A DNA stretch of 64,000 nt from Gp1-AA122 sp036378535 (GTDB taxonomy: Bacteria > Acidobacteriota > Terriglobia > Terriglobales > Acidobacteriaceae), in the NCBI GenBank assembly GCA_036378535.1, contig DASUWH010000072.1, forward strand, positions 247,455-311,454. The letters run 5' to 3'. The translations under genes and the position numbers were made by a program. The notes beneath the pieces were generated by a model that ran no database searches, was not told the DNA's origin, and saw nothing but the letters and a program-made list of their open reading frames with translations. Shown here piece by piece: positions 1-7,399 of this stretch (the stretch's first letter is position 1; every line of letters starts with the position of its first letter).

Positions 1-1
1 T

Positions 2-148
2 TTCAGCGAAGTGGTGTTCAGCTTGCGTATGACGCCGGGTGTGGTGATCGCGGCCATCATTTTTGGCATGATTATGGGCCTGTTCGGCGGAATGGCGCCA
101 GCCTGGCACGCGGCCCGGCAGAATATTCTGAATGCGTTACGCGGATAA
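2..148 (+). CDS. ABC transporter permease, C-terminal fragment (FtsX/MacB family)
   Basis: Partial gene running in from the left edge; 48 residues are visible before TAA. They contain one hydrophobic helix (GVVIAAIIFGMIMGLFGG) followed by MAPAWHAARQNILNALRG. A last transmembrane helix with a P-x-W-x-A-A-R...ALR tail is typical of the final FtsX domain of MacB/LolCE-type permeases. Gene order permease, membrane-fusion protein, ATPase supports one tripartite exporter. The substrate cannot be inferred. Confidence 0.75.
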   Translation, partial: FSEVVFSLRMTPGVVIAAIIFGMIMGLFGGMAPAWHAARQNILNALRG

Positions 149-233
149 AGAAGTCGTCAGCCGTCGGTAAATCGGTCATCGACAACATGAAACCAATGAC
201 CCAGGACTACCGACCAATGCCTTGTTATTAGCT

Positions 234-1598
234 ATGCCGATCGACGCCAAACACGAAGATCTCCGCAGCCTGCGCATTGATCGCACGTTGCGCAACGGGC
301 AGGGTGAGCCTCCAGCATGGGCACGACGCTGGATTCTGATCGGAATCGCGATTGTGGTCGTGCTTAGCTTGAGTGCTCTGGCTTACCGTCTGCTCGCTCC
401 GGAGACGCCACAGGTGGAAGTGGTGCGCGCCGCCGCCGAGAGCGGAAGCGCGGCAGGTGCAACGGTGCTGTCGGCCACCGGATACATCGTCGCCCATCAC
501 AAGATCAATGTGAATTCCAAGGTGACCGGACGCGTAGCCTGGATCGGTGTCGAAAAGGGGGACAAGGTTAAGCAGGGGCAGGTGCTGATCCGCCTCGAGG
601 ATCAGGAATTCCGTGCTCAGGTTCTGACCGCGCGCGGAGCCGTGGCCAACGCAAAAGCTTTCCTGGAAGAGCTGCAGAACGGCTCGCGCCCCGAGGAGAT
701 CCAGGCTGCCCAGCACAACCTGGACGAAGCACGCGCGACGGCGGCCAACGACAAAATTACGCTGGACCGCACGCGCGAGTTATTCGCCAGCGGCGTCGTT
801 TCCAAACAACTTCTCGATGACGCTACGTCCAAGTATGACTCCGACCAGGCGAGAACTAATTCTCTGGAGCAGGCTTTCCGCTTATCGAAGCTCGGGCCGC
901 GCAGCGAAGAAATCACCCGCGCTAAAGGTGCTTTGCTGCAGGCGCAAGGTCAACAAGCGTTTGCCGAGTCGCAACTCGATGCGACCGTCATTCGCGCGCC
1001 TGTAAGCGGAACCATTCTGGAGCGCACGGCGGAAAAGGGAGAACTGATCACATCACAATTCGCCAGCCAGGCCGAAGGCGGTCCCGTTGGCTCCGGAGTG
1101 GCATTGGCGGATCTGAACGATCTACAAGTCGAGTTGGATATCGCCCAGGATGATTTCTCCAAGCTCGGGCCCAAGCAGAAGGGCATTGTCACCACGGATG
1201 CTTATCCGGATCGTAAGTACAACGGCGAGATCGCCGAAATTTCGCCTGAAGCCAACCGGCAGAAAGCTACGGTCCAGGTCAAGGTGCAAATCCTGAATCC
1301 CGATTCCTATTTGCGGCCGGATATGAACGCCACCGTGCGATTCCTGGCCGACGAGAACAAGGATTCCAAGCAGCCCTCGGGTGTGCTCGTCCCCGCGGCC
1401 GCGGTGCGCGATCACGATGGCAGGAAAGTTGTGTTCATCGCATTCAACGGCAAGGCCCTGATGCGCGATGTACGCATAATCAGCCAGCGTAGTGCTGGAT
1501 ATGTCGTGGATGGATTAGTTGGCGGCGAGAACGTGATCACCGTTGCGCCGGAAAATCTTAAGGATGGTCAGAAGATCAACATTAAGGGGCAGTCATGA
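234..1598 (+). CDS. Membrane-fusion (HlyD/MacA-type) periplasmic adaptor of an ABC exporter
   Basis: A 454-residue adaptor linking an inner-membrane ABC transporter to the outer membrane or periplasm. An N-terminal anchor helix lies at about residues 29-52 (WILIGIAIVVVLSLSALAYRLL). It is followed by the first lipoyl half (TGYIVAHHKINVNSKVTGRV), a long alpha-helical hairpin (about 110-240), the second lipoyl half (TVIRAPVSGTILERTAEKGE) and beta-barrel and membrane-proximal domains ending KDGQKINIKG. The ATG at 234 is preferred over an in-frame TTG at 222, which would add only MLLA. The stop overlaps the ATG of the ATPase gene, so translation is probably coupled. Family is clear; the substrate is unknown. 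Confidence 0.85.
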   Translation: MPIDAKHEDLRSLRIDRTLRNGQGEPPAWARRWILIGIAIVVVLSLSALAYRLLAPETPQVEVVRAAAESGSAAGATVLSATGYIVAHHKINVNSKVTGRVAWIGVEKGDKVKQGQVLIRLEDQEFRAQVLTARGAVANAKAFLEELQNGSRPEEIQAAQHNLDEARATAANDKITLDRTRELFASGVVSKQLLDDATSKYDSDQARTNSLEQAFRLSKLGPRSEEITRAKGALLQAQGQQAFAESQLDATVIRAPVSGTILERTAEKGELITSQFASQAEGGPVGSGVALADLNDLQVELDIAQDDFSKLGPKQKGIVTTDAYPDRKYNGEIAEISPEANRQKATVQVKVQILNPDSYLRPDMNATVRFLADENKDSKQPSGVLVPAAAVRDHDGRKVVFIAFNGKALMRDVRIISQRSAGYVVDGLVGGENVITVAPENLKDGQKINIKGQS

Positions 1599-2305
1599 GC
1601 ACCAGCACCATGCCGAGTACCGCGACTCAGGCCAAAGTTGTGCAGGTTCGCAACGTCAGCAAGATTTTCAAGCGCGATGCCTTTGAGGTCAAAGCGCTCG
1701 ATGATGTCTCCCTGGCGATTGGCGCCGGGGAATTTCTCGCGCTCATGGGGCCGTCTGGATCGGGCAAGACGACGTTGCTGAATATGATTGCAGCCATTGA
1801 CCGGCCGACTTCGGGCGAGTTGCTGGTGATGAACCAGGACGTTTTTCGGTTCAGTGACACTCAAGCGGCGCGCTGGCGCAACGAGCACATCGGCTACGTC
1901 TTTCAGACATTCAACCTGATTCCGGTGCTTACGGCGTTCGAGAATGTCGAGTTGCCATTACTGTTGACCAAACTGAACCAGCAGCAACGGCGAGATCACG
2001 TCATGACCGCACTCAAACTGGTGGGGTTAGAAGACCGCGTCAACCATCTTCCCAAGCAGTTGTCCGGTGGGCAGGAGCAGCGCGTGGCCATCGCCCGGGC
2101 CATTGTGAGCGATCCGACATTACTGCTGGCGGACGAACCTACAGGCGATCTCGATAGCCATTCGGCCACTGAGGTACTGGAAATTCTTAAGCGGCTGAAC
2201 GAGGACTTCCACAAGACGATTGTCATGGTGACGCATGACCCGCACGCTGCTTCTTACGCCCATGTCACACGGCATCTCGAAAAAGGAATGCTGCTGCCGG
2301 CCTGA
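1595..2305 (+). CDS. ABC transporter ATP-binding protein (LolD/MacB type)
   Basis: A 236-residue nucleotide-binding subunit that powers the exporter formed with the two preceding genes. It shows Walker A GPSGSGKT, Q-loop (FQTFNLIPVLTAFENVELPL), signature LSGGQEQRVAIARA, Walker B LLLADEPTGDLD and H-loop VTHDPHAA. The signature carries E where most LolD proteins have Q (GGQQQR). ATG overlaps the upstream TGA (ATGA). The last 38 codons are the source of a tandem repeat copied twice downstream (2190-2715); this copy is intact and ends MLLPA. Confidence 0.9.
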   Translation: MSTSTMPSTATQAKVVQVRNVSKIFKRDAFEVKALDDVSLAIGAGEFLALMGPSGSGKTTLLNMIAAIDRPTSGELLVMNQDVFRFSDTQAARWRNEHIGYVFQTFNLIPVLTAFENVELPLLLTKLNQQQRRDHVMTALKLVGLEDRVNHLPKQLSGGQEQRVAIARAIVSDPTLLLADEPTGDLDSHSATEVLEILKRLNEDFHKTIVMVTHDPHAASYAHVTRHLEKGMLLPA

Positions 2306-2715
2306 AACCTACAACCTGTCATCCCGACCGGAGCGAAGCGGAGTGGAGGGACCTTGTGTTTCAATAGCGGCTGAACGAGGATTTCACAAGACGGTTGTCA
2401 TGGTGACGCATGACCCGCACGCTGCTTCTTACGCGCATGTCACACGGCATCTCGAGCGAGGAATGCTGCTGCCGGCCTGAAACCTACAACCTGTCATCCC
2501 GACTGGAGCGAGGCGGAGTGGAGGGACCTTGTGTTTCGATAGCGGCTGAACGAGGACTTCACAAGACGGTTGTCATGGTGACGCATGACCCGCACGCTGC
2601 TTCTTACGCCCATGTCACACGGCATCTCGAGAGAGGAATGCTGCTGCCGGCCTGAAACCTACAACCTGTCATCCCGACCGGAGCGAAGCGGAGTGGAGGG
2701 ACCTTGTGTTTCGAT
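2190..2715. repeat. Three-unit tandem repeat (176, 175, 175 bp) made from the ABC ATPase 3' end plus a dispersed repeat element
   Basis: Unit 1 (2190-2365) holds the last part of the ATPase gene, its stop codon and a copy of the TGTCATCCCGA...GAGGGACCTTGTGTTT element. Units 2 (2366-2540) and 3 (2541-2715) repeat all of this with few changes. Units 2 and 3 share a 1-bp deletion (TTCAC for TTCCAC) and AGACGGTTGTC for AGACGATTGTC, so they are closer to each other than to unit 1. Each downstream unit can be read as an open frame carrying the H-loop region, but it lacks the rest of the ATPase, so I treat them as non-functional copies. Confidence 0.93.
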
Positions 2716-2760
2716 GCCTTCCCAAGACTCTCACCATTTTGCACTGCAAACAACAAACGC

Positions 2761-2799
2761 AAACACAAGGCCCCCCTCGACTTCGCTCGGGATGACAGT
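2761..2799 (-). repeat. Dispersed repeat family A, inverted copy
   Basis: Reads on the minus strand as TGTCATCCCGAGCGAAG, then TCGAGGGGGGCCTTGTGTTT. It faces the three family A copies in the adjacent tandem repeat (2318-2362, 2493-2537, 2668-2712). The stretch from 2800 to 2907 shows no gene. Confidence 0.8.
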
Positions 2800-2907
2800 G
2801 CAGAGTACTTGGTGAGCAATCCACACTGGCATCCTAGTACCAAAGTTACCCAATTTGGGACTCCGAACACCTAGGCGCGTGTCGTGCGTCACAGCGGGCT
2901 GACTCCC

Positions 2908-2938
2908 CTCCAGTTACAACTGAAACTGGAGAAGAGGG
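2908..2938 (+). promoter_or_regulatory. Hairpin overlapping the ribosome-binding site of the hydrogenase operon
   Basis: CTCCAGTT (2908-2915) can pair perfectly with AACTGGAG (2924-2931) around an 8-nt loop. The 3' arm enters the Shine-Dalgarno sequence GGAGAAGAGGG (2928-2938), which sits just upstream of the TTG start at 2942. Sequestration of the ribosome site is therefore possible. No convincing -10/-35 pair or sigma-54 site was found between 2716 and 2907. Confidence 0.5.
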
Positions 2939-2941
2939 TTT

Positions 2942-4963
2942 TTGGCTCACACGCTCACGACGTGCATGTTCTGCGGCGTTGGCTGCGGCGTCTACCTGGA
3001 GACTTCAGGGAACCGGGTAGTTGGAGCTTACCCTAGCGTTTCGCATCCGGCGAACCAGGGCCGGATCTGCCTTCGTGGCTGGCATGTCCACGAGGTCGCC
3101 GATTCACAGGATCGCCTCAAAGCGCCTCTCATCAAGAAAAAGGGAAAATTGCAGGAGGTCAGCTGGGATGAGGCTTTCGGATTCATCGCCCAGCGCTTGA
3201 GCGAAATCCGCCAGCAACACGGACCAGATTCGATCGCCTTCCTCAATTCTCCTCGCTGCTCGAACGAGGAATCCTACCTGTTCCAGAAATTTGCCCGTTC
3301 GGTGATTGGAACTAACAATGTCCATCACGGAACGGGCGTGTATTCGAATAACTCGATCAATGTCTTGAGCGAGATGATCGGGGTTCCCGCCAGTACGAAC
3401 TCCATCCGTGAACTGGATAGCGCGGAGGCGATTATCGTCGACGGAGTGGATCTGGTACGCAGGATGCCCACGCTGGCCGGGGCAGTCATCCGCGCCCGGG
3501 TGAACGGGGCGAAGCTGATCGTGGTGGGAACGCGGCGGCATCGCGTGGCCGAGAATGCCGACATCTTTGTTCAGATCCGTCCCAACACGGAAGCCATGCT
3601 CTATGGTGCGATGGCCAAGATCATCGTCGATCGCGGTTTGATGAATCTCGGATTCATTCGCCAGCGCTGTGCAGACTACGAGCCCTTCCTGGCGGAACTG
3701 CAGTACTACGATCTGCTAACGACGGCGGAGGTGTGCGGGGCTGCGCCGGAGTTGATCGAAAAGGCCGCGCTGGCCTATGCCGCAGCAAAATCGGCGGCGC
3801 TGCTCTACTCCACCAGCATGGAGGAGCGCAGTAAGGACAGTATTCGCGCCGTCGTCAATTTGGCTCTGCTTACCGGAAATTTGGGTAAGAAGGGCAGCGG
3901 CGTCTTCGCCCTGACCGAGCAAAACAACCTGCAGGGCGTCTGCGACATGGGCATGTTGCCCGATCGTTTACCCGGATACCAGCTGGTCAGCGATCCCGGT
4001 GCGCGTGCGCGCTTCGAGAAGATCTGGGGAACGAAGTTGCCCGCGAGTGCTGGCTCCGGCGCGCGCACAGTGTTCTCAGGCAATGGCGTAAATAAGGTTA
4101 AGGCGCTTTGGCTCTTGCGCTACGACCCCATCAGTACGGCTTTTCGTGACGTGGCATCCTCCCTGCGACGCTATGAATTTATCGTTGTGCAGCACTTGTT
4201 CATGACCGAAAGCGCGCAGCACGCGGACGTTATTCTGCCCACCAGTGCATTTGGGGAAGAGCAGGTGTCATTCACCAGCACGGAGCGCCGTATTCAACTG
4301 GCGGAGAAAGTGGTCGATCCTCCTGCCGGCCTCACGCCCGCGTGGGACCAGATCGGACACATCGCCAGGCTGATGGGGGCACAATGGGAGTATGGCTCCG
4401 CCGCCGAAGTGATGGACGAGATCTGTGAGGCAGTTCCGCTCTATGGCGGGGCGAACTATGCGAATCTCGCCCGCGAATACGGCCGGCAATGGCCCTGCAC
4501 CAAAGATCGCCCTCTCGGAACGCCTTTCTTGTTCGAAGAGAATGGTAATGGCCATCGTTTTCACTTCGCGGCGGTAAGCAAGCCGGCGGGAACAACGCTG
4601 CCCAAGGAATTTCCGCAAATCCTCGTATTTGGCCACTCTCTTTACTACTGGAATCTGAACGTCCTCATTCGCCACAGCGAGACCCTCAGGCGGGAATACC
4701 GGGCATTGTGGCTCGATTACCCGGACGGCTTCGTGGAAATCAATGATGAGGATGCAAAACGGCTGGGCATCCGCGATGGACAGAAAATCCGTCTCTCAGC
4801 AGCCAGTGGCTCGGCTACGGCGCCCGCGCGCGTAACGGCCGAGGTGATGCCCGGAACCGTCTACATACCGTACTTCATGCACGAGTTAGAGCGGCAGGTT
4901 TTTCGTGCTGCTCCGAATGACAGCAACCTGGTTGCCGGGCGCATTGAGAAGGAGGCGGCATGA
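2942..4963 (+). CDS. Formate-dehydrogenase-like molybdopterin oxidoreductase subunit lacking the catalytic Cys/Sec
   Basis: A 673-residue protein of the molybdopterin oxidoreductase/FdhF/NuoG family. The N-terminus carries a [4Fe-4S] motif, C8-x2-C11-x3-C15 and C43, followed by the Mo-pterin domains and a C-terminal dinucleotide-binding domain. At the position of catalytic Sec140-His141 in FdhF (NVDCCARVUHG) this protein has NVHHGTGVYSN, giving Tyr134-Ser135, so formate oxidation is not expected. It may serve as an Fe-S conduit, as NuoG does in complex I. TTG start with RBS GGAGAAGAGGG. First gene of the hydrogenase operon; its TGA overlaps the next ATG. Confidence 0.85.
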   Translation: MAHTLTTCMFCGVGCGVYLETSGNRVVGAYPSVSHPANQGRICLRGWHVHEVADSQDRLKAPLIKKKGKLQEVSWDEAFGFIAQRLSEIRQQHGPDSIAFLNSPRCSNEESYLFQKFARSVIGTNNVHHGTGVYSNNSINVLSEMIGVPASTNSIRELDSAEAIIVDGVDLVRRMPTLAGAVIRARVNGAKLIVVGTRRHRVAENADIFVQIRPNTEAMLYGAMAKIIVDRGLMNLGFIRQRCADYEPFLAELQYYDLLTTAEVCGAAPELIEKAALAYAAAKSAALLYSTSMEERSKDSIRAVVNLALLTGNLGKKGSGVFALTEQNNLQGVCDMGMLPDRLPGYQLVSDPGARARFEKIWGTKLPASAGSGARTVFSGNGVNKVKALWLLRYDPISTAFRDVASSLRRYEFIVVQHLFMTESAQHADVILPTSAFGEEQVSFTSTERRIQLAEKVVDPPAGLTPAWDQIGHIARLMGAQWEYGSAAEVMDEICEAVPLYGGANYANLAREYGRQWPCTKDRPLGTPFLFEENGNGHRFHFAAVSKPAGTTLPKEFPQILVFGHSLYYWNLNVLIRHSETLRREYRALWLDYPDGFVEINDEDAKRLGIRDGQKIRLSAASGSATAPARVTAEVMPGTVYIPYFMHELERQVFRAAPNDSNLVAGRIEKEAA

Positions 4964-6051
4964 AGGGCCGGATTCTTGATCGCGGCGACGTGTTGAAGAT
5001 CGTCGATCTGCTGCGCGCCGACGGCTACGAGGTGATCGCTCCCTTTCACGGGCGTGGGCGTGACACTTTCTTCGACAAAGTTACGGATGAGAATCGCTCC
5101 CGTTTAGAAATCCACCTGCCCAATCCCTATTACCCGCCGAAGCGATATGTTTTTCCGCACATCGAGCGGCTGCTGAAAGTGCACAAGAGTAACGGTGATC
5201 TGCGGATCGAACCTACTTGTTACCGCCCCAAGCGCGCCCTCTTTGGAATCCGCTCCTGCGATGTTGCCGGAATCTATCATCTGGATCGCTTCTTCTTAGG
5301 CAAGGAATTCGCCGACATCTATTACGAAGACCGGCGGAAGAATCTTTTTCTGGTGAATGTTGTGTGCACGGACACTCAACGCGATATCGGGGAGGAGTGT
5401 TTCTGCGTGTGCACGGATACTGGCCCCGCCGCTCGCGACCACTTTGATTTGCAGCTTATGGACCTGGGTGAAGAGTTCATGGTCGTAGCCGGAACCAGTG
5501 CCGGGGAAGCTTTGCTGAGCAATCCCCTATTCCGCAAAGGCACGGAAGCTCATATCGAGAAGCGGAGGCAAATTCTGGATGCTGTTCGCAAACGCTTCAA
5601 ACCCGATACCACCAGTTGGTTCACGGCAACGGTTCGTTACGTGTCGCAGGAGAAAGTCCTCGAGAAGACCTGGGAAGAAATCGGGAAGCGCTGCGTCGAA
5701 TGCGGCGGCTGCACTTATGTCTGCCCGGCGTGCACCTGCTTTACGGTGAGCGATCGGCAGGCCGGACCGAACGAAATCGAGCGGGTGCGTACGTGGGACG
5801 CTTGCGCCCTCGGCGGTTTCACGCGCATGGCGGGCGGCTTCAATCCGCGGCGGGCGGTGCACGATCGCCGCAACCGGCGTTTCTTCCGCAAGCTGGCGCA
5901 TTACTTCATTCAGCGCGAGCTGTCGATGGCGTGTGTGGGCTGCGGGCGCTGTGCCGCGGTCTGTCATGGAGATATCGGAATGCCAAGCGTGGTGGAAATG
6001 ATTCGCAAGGCTACCGAGGAGGTTGCGCCCAATGAGCGCGTCAGCCACTGA
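4960..6051 (+). CDS. Sulfhydrogenase beta-like (HydB/AsrA family) 4Fe-4S electron-transfer subunit
   Basis: A 363-residue iron-sulfur protein of the family containing sulfhydrogenase subunit beta and anaerobic sulfite reductase subunit A. The N-terminal domain begins MKGRILDRGDVLKIVDLLRA. Two C-terminal ferredoxin-like clusters are visible: CVECGGCTYVCPAC (about residues 244-257) and CVGCGRCAAVCHGDIGMP (about 325-342). In HydB these pass electrons between the flavin subunit HydG and the catalytic half. Start ATG lies in ATGA overlap with the preceding stop, with RBS GGAGGCGG. It is followed directly by a HydG homologue, as in sulfhydrogenases. Confidence 0.88.
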   Translation: MKGRILDRGDVLKIVDLLRADGYEVIAPFHGRGRDTFFDKVTDENRSRLEIHLPNPYYPPKRYVFPHIERLLKVHKSNGDLRIEPTCYRPKRALFGIRSCDVAGIYHLDRFFLGKEFADIYYEDRRKNLFLVNVVCTDTQRDIGEECFCVCTDTGPAARDHFDLQLMDLGEEFMVVAGTSAGEALLSNPLFRKGTEAHIEKRRQILDAVRKRFKPDTTSWFTATVRYVSQEKVLEKTWEEIGKRCVECGGCTYVCPACTCFTVSDRQAGPNEIERVRTWDACALGGFTRMAGGFNPRRAVHDRRNRRFFRKLAHYFIQRELSMACVGCGRCAAVCHGDIGMPSVVEMIRKATEEVAPNERVSH

Positions 6052-6880
6052 GAACGTCTATCTGCCCAATGTGGCGGTGCTGGACCGCGTGGTGACCGAG
6101 ATCCCCGAGGTCAAAACGTTCTACTGGCATTTCGAAGATGCGGCGGCGCAAAAAAGATTTCGGAAATTCCGTCCCGGACAGTTTGCCGAGGTCTCACTCT
6201 TTGGAACGGGCGAGTTCCCGACATCTTTGCCGCCCAGTCCCACCGAGGATGAGACCTTCTTCACCGTGCGCAAGGTTGGCAGCTGCACCAACGCATTGCA
6301 TGAACTGAAGCCGGGAGACAAATTCGCGGTGCGTGGGCCCTACGGCAACGGATTTCCCATGCACGAGTACTACGGCAGGAATCTGGTCTTTGTGGCCGGG
6401 GGCATTGGGCTCATCCCCTTACGTTCTGCAATTGTGTATGCCCTAAAGAACCGGGACAAGTACCGGCGCATACAGATTTTTCATGGCGCGAAGACGCCAG
6501 GCGAACTGATGTATGTGCCGGATTTGGGGGAATGGGGCAAGTCGCCCGGCGTGGAATGCTACTTGACCGTGGACCGCGCGGATAAGAACTGGACCGGAAA
6601 TGTGGGCGTGGTGGGCAGCCTGTTCAAGAAGCCGGGAGTACAGGTTCCGGTCGAGAGCACGATTGCTTTTGTATGCGGTCCCCCGATTATGTTCCGGTTT
6701 GTCATCAAGGACCTGCTGGCTATGGGATTCCGGGAGCGACACATAGTTTCCACGCTGGAGCGCTACATGAAGTGCGGAGTAGGCAAATGTGGGCACTGCT
6801 GCATCGGCGTGGCCTACGTGTGCGTGGACGGCCCGGTGTTCACCTACGAGCAGATTCAACGGTTAGGGGAGGATATCTGA
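6032..6880 (+). CDS. FAD/NAD(P)-binding oxidoreductase subunit (HydG/PyrK-like)
   Basis: A 282-residue diaphorase of the ferredoxin-NAD(P)+ reductase fold. It has an FAD-binding beta-barrel (FRPGQFAEVSLFG), an NAD(P)-binding domain (VFVAGGIGLIPLRS; FVCGPPIMFRF) and a C-terminal [2Fe-2S] motif, CGVGKCGHCCIGVAYVC, of the PyrK/HydG type. It would exchange electrons between NAD(P)H and HydB. The ATG at 6032 is chosen because a strong GAGGAGG (6016-6022) precedes it; an upstream TTG at 6023 would add only three residues. The gene overlaps the end of the HydB gene and the start of the protease gene. Confidence 0.88.
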   Translation: MSASATENVYLPNVAVLDRVVTEIPEVKTFYWHFEDAAAQKRFRKFRPGQFAEVSLFGTGEFPTSLPPSPTEDETFFTVRKVGSCTNALHELKPGDKFAVRGPYGNGFPMHEYYGRNLVFVAGGIGLIPLRSAIVYALKNRDKYRRIQIFHGAKTPGELMYVPDLGEWGKSPGVECYLTVDRADKNWTGNVGVVGSLFKKPGVQVPVESTIAFVCGPPIMFRFVIKDLLAMGFRERHIVSTLERYMKCGVGKCGHCCIGVAYVCVDGPVFTYEQIQRLGEDI

Positions 6881-7395
6881 TGAACGACCTGCGACAACAA
6901 CTGACCGATGCGCTACACGGGCGCGTGTGCTGGGTGGGCTTGGGAAACACGGAATACAGTGACGACGGCTTCGGAGTGCGCGCCACAGAACGTTTGCTCG
7001 AGGCAGGGCTGCCGAATGTTGTGATCGCTGGGAAAACTCCTGACCGGTATATGGGGGAAATTACCGGAAAAGGCTTCGCCCACGTGGTCTTCTTGGACAC
7101 GGTGGAATTCGGCGGTGCGTCCGGTTCGACCATCTTTGTTGATGCCGGCGAGATCGTTTCCCGCTTTCCGCAAGTCTCGACTCACAAGATTTCACTGGGG
7201 CTCCTGGCGAAATGGGTGGAGGCAAGCGGACGGACAAAAGCCTGGCTCCTGGGTGTGCAGCCCAGGTCGATTGCCCGCGGCGAGCAGCTTACTCCCGCAG
7301 TAGCAACGACCATGGACACGCTTTGCGAGCTGTTGATCGACCTGCGCACACCCGAGGTGACCGTAGTCGGGCATGCCCTGGGAGCGCGGAAGTGA
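6880..7395 (+). CDS. Hydrogenase maturation endopeptidase (HycI/HyaD family)
   Basis: A 171-residue nickel-dependent protease that removes the C-terminal tail of the hydrogenase large subunit after Ni insertion. Family motifs include GLGNTEYSDDGFG (D29 region), FLDTVEFGG (D73) and STHKISLGLL (H102, equivalent to the THNMPL motif of HycI). These supply the expected metal ligands. The start ATG overlaps the upstream TGA. Its presence inside the structural operon, together with an R/M cleavage site in the large subunit (10887-10889 region), argues that the complex is a true matured [NiFe] enzyme. Confidence 0.88.
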   Translation: MNDLRQQLTDALHGRVCWVGLGNTEYSDDGFGVRATERLLEAGLPNVVIAGKTPDRYMGEITGKGFAHVVFLDTVEFGGASGSTIFVDAGEIVSRFPQVSTHKISLGLLAKWVEASGRTKAWLLGVQPRSIARGEQLTPAVATTMDTLCELLIDLRTPEVTVVGHALGARK

Positions 7396-7399
7396 CGGA

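Noticed and set aside
2190..2715. CRISPR array or tandem coding repeats
   Set aside because: Three long, nearly identical units with no spacers; they are copies of a gene end plus a dispersed repeat.
2235..2815. Open frames of about 76-81 codons in the triplicated region
   Set aside because: They arise from the repeated ATPase tail and translated repeat DNA, have no RBS and lack an ABC core.
2816..2907. Sigma-54 or FNR-type promoter before the hydrogenase operon
   Set aside because: TGGCATCCTAGTACC has no GC at the required -12 position, and no TTGAT-N4-ATCAA site was found.
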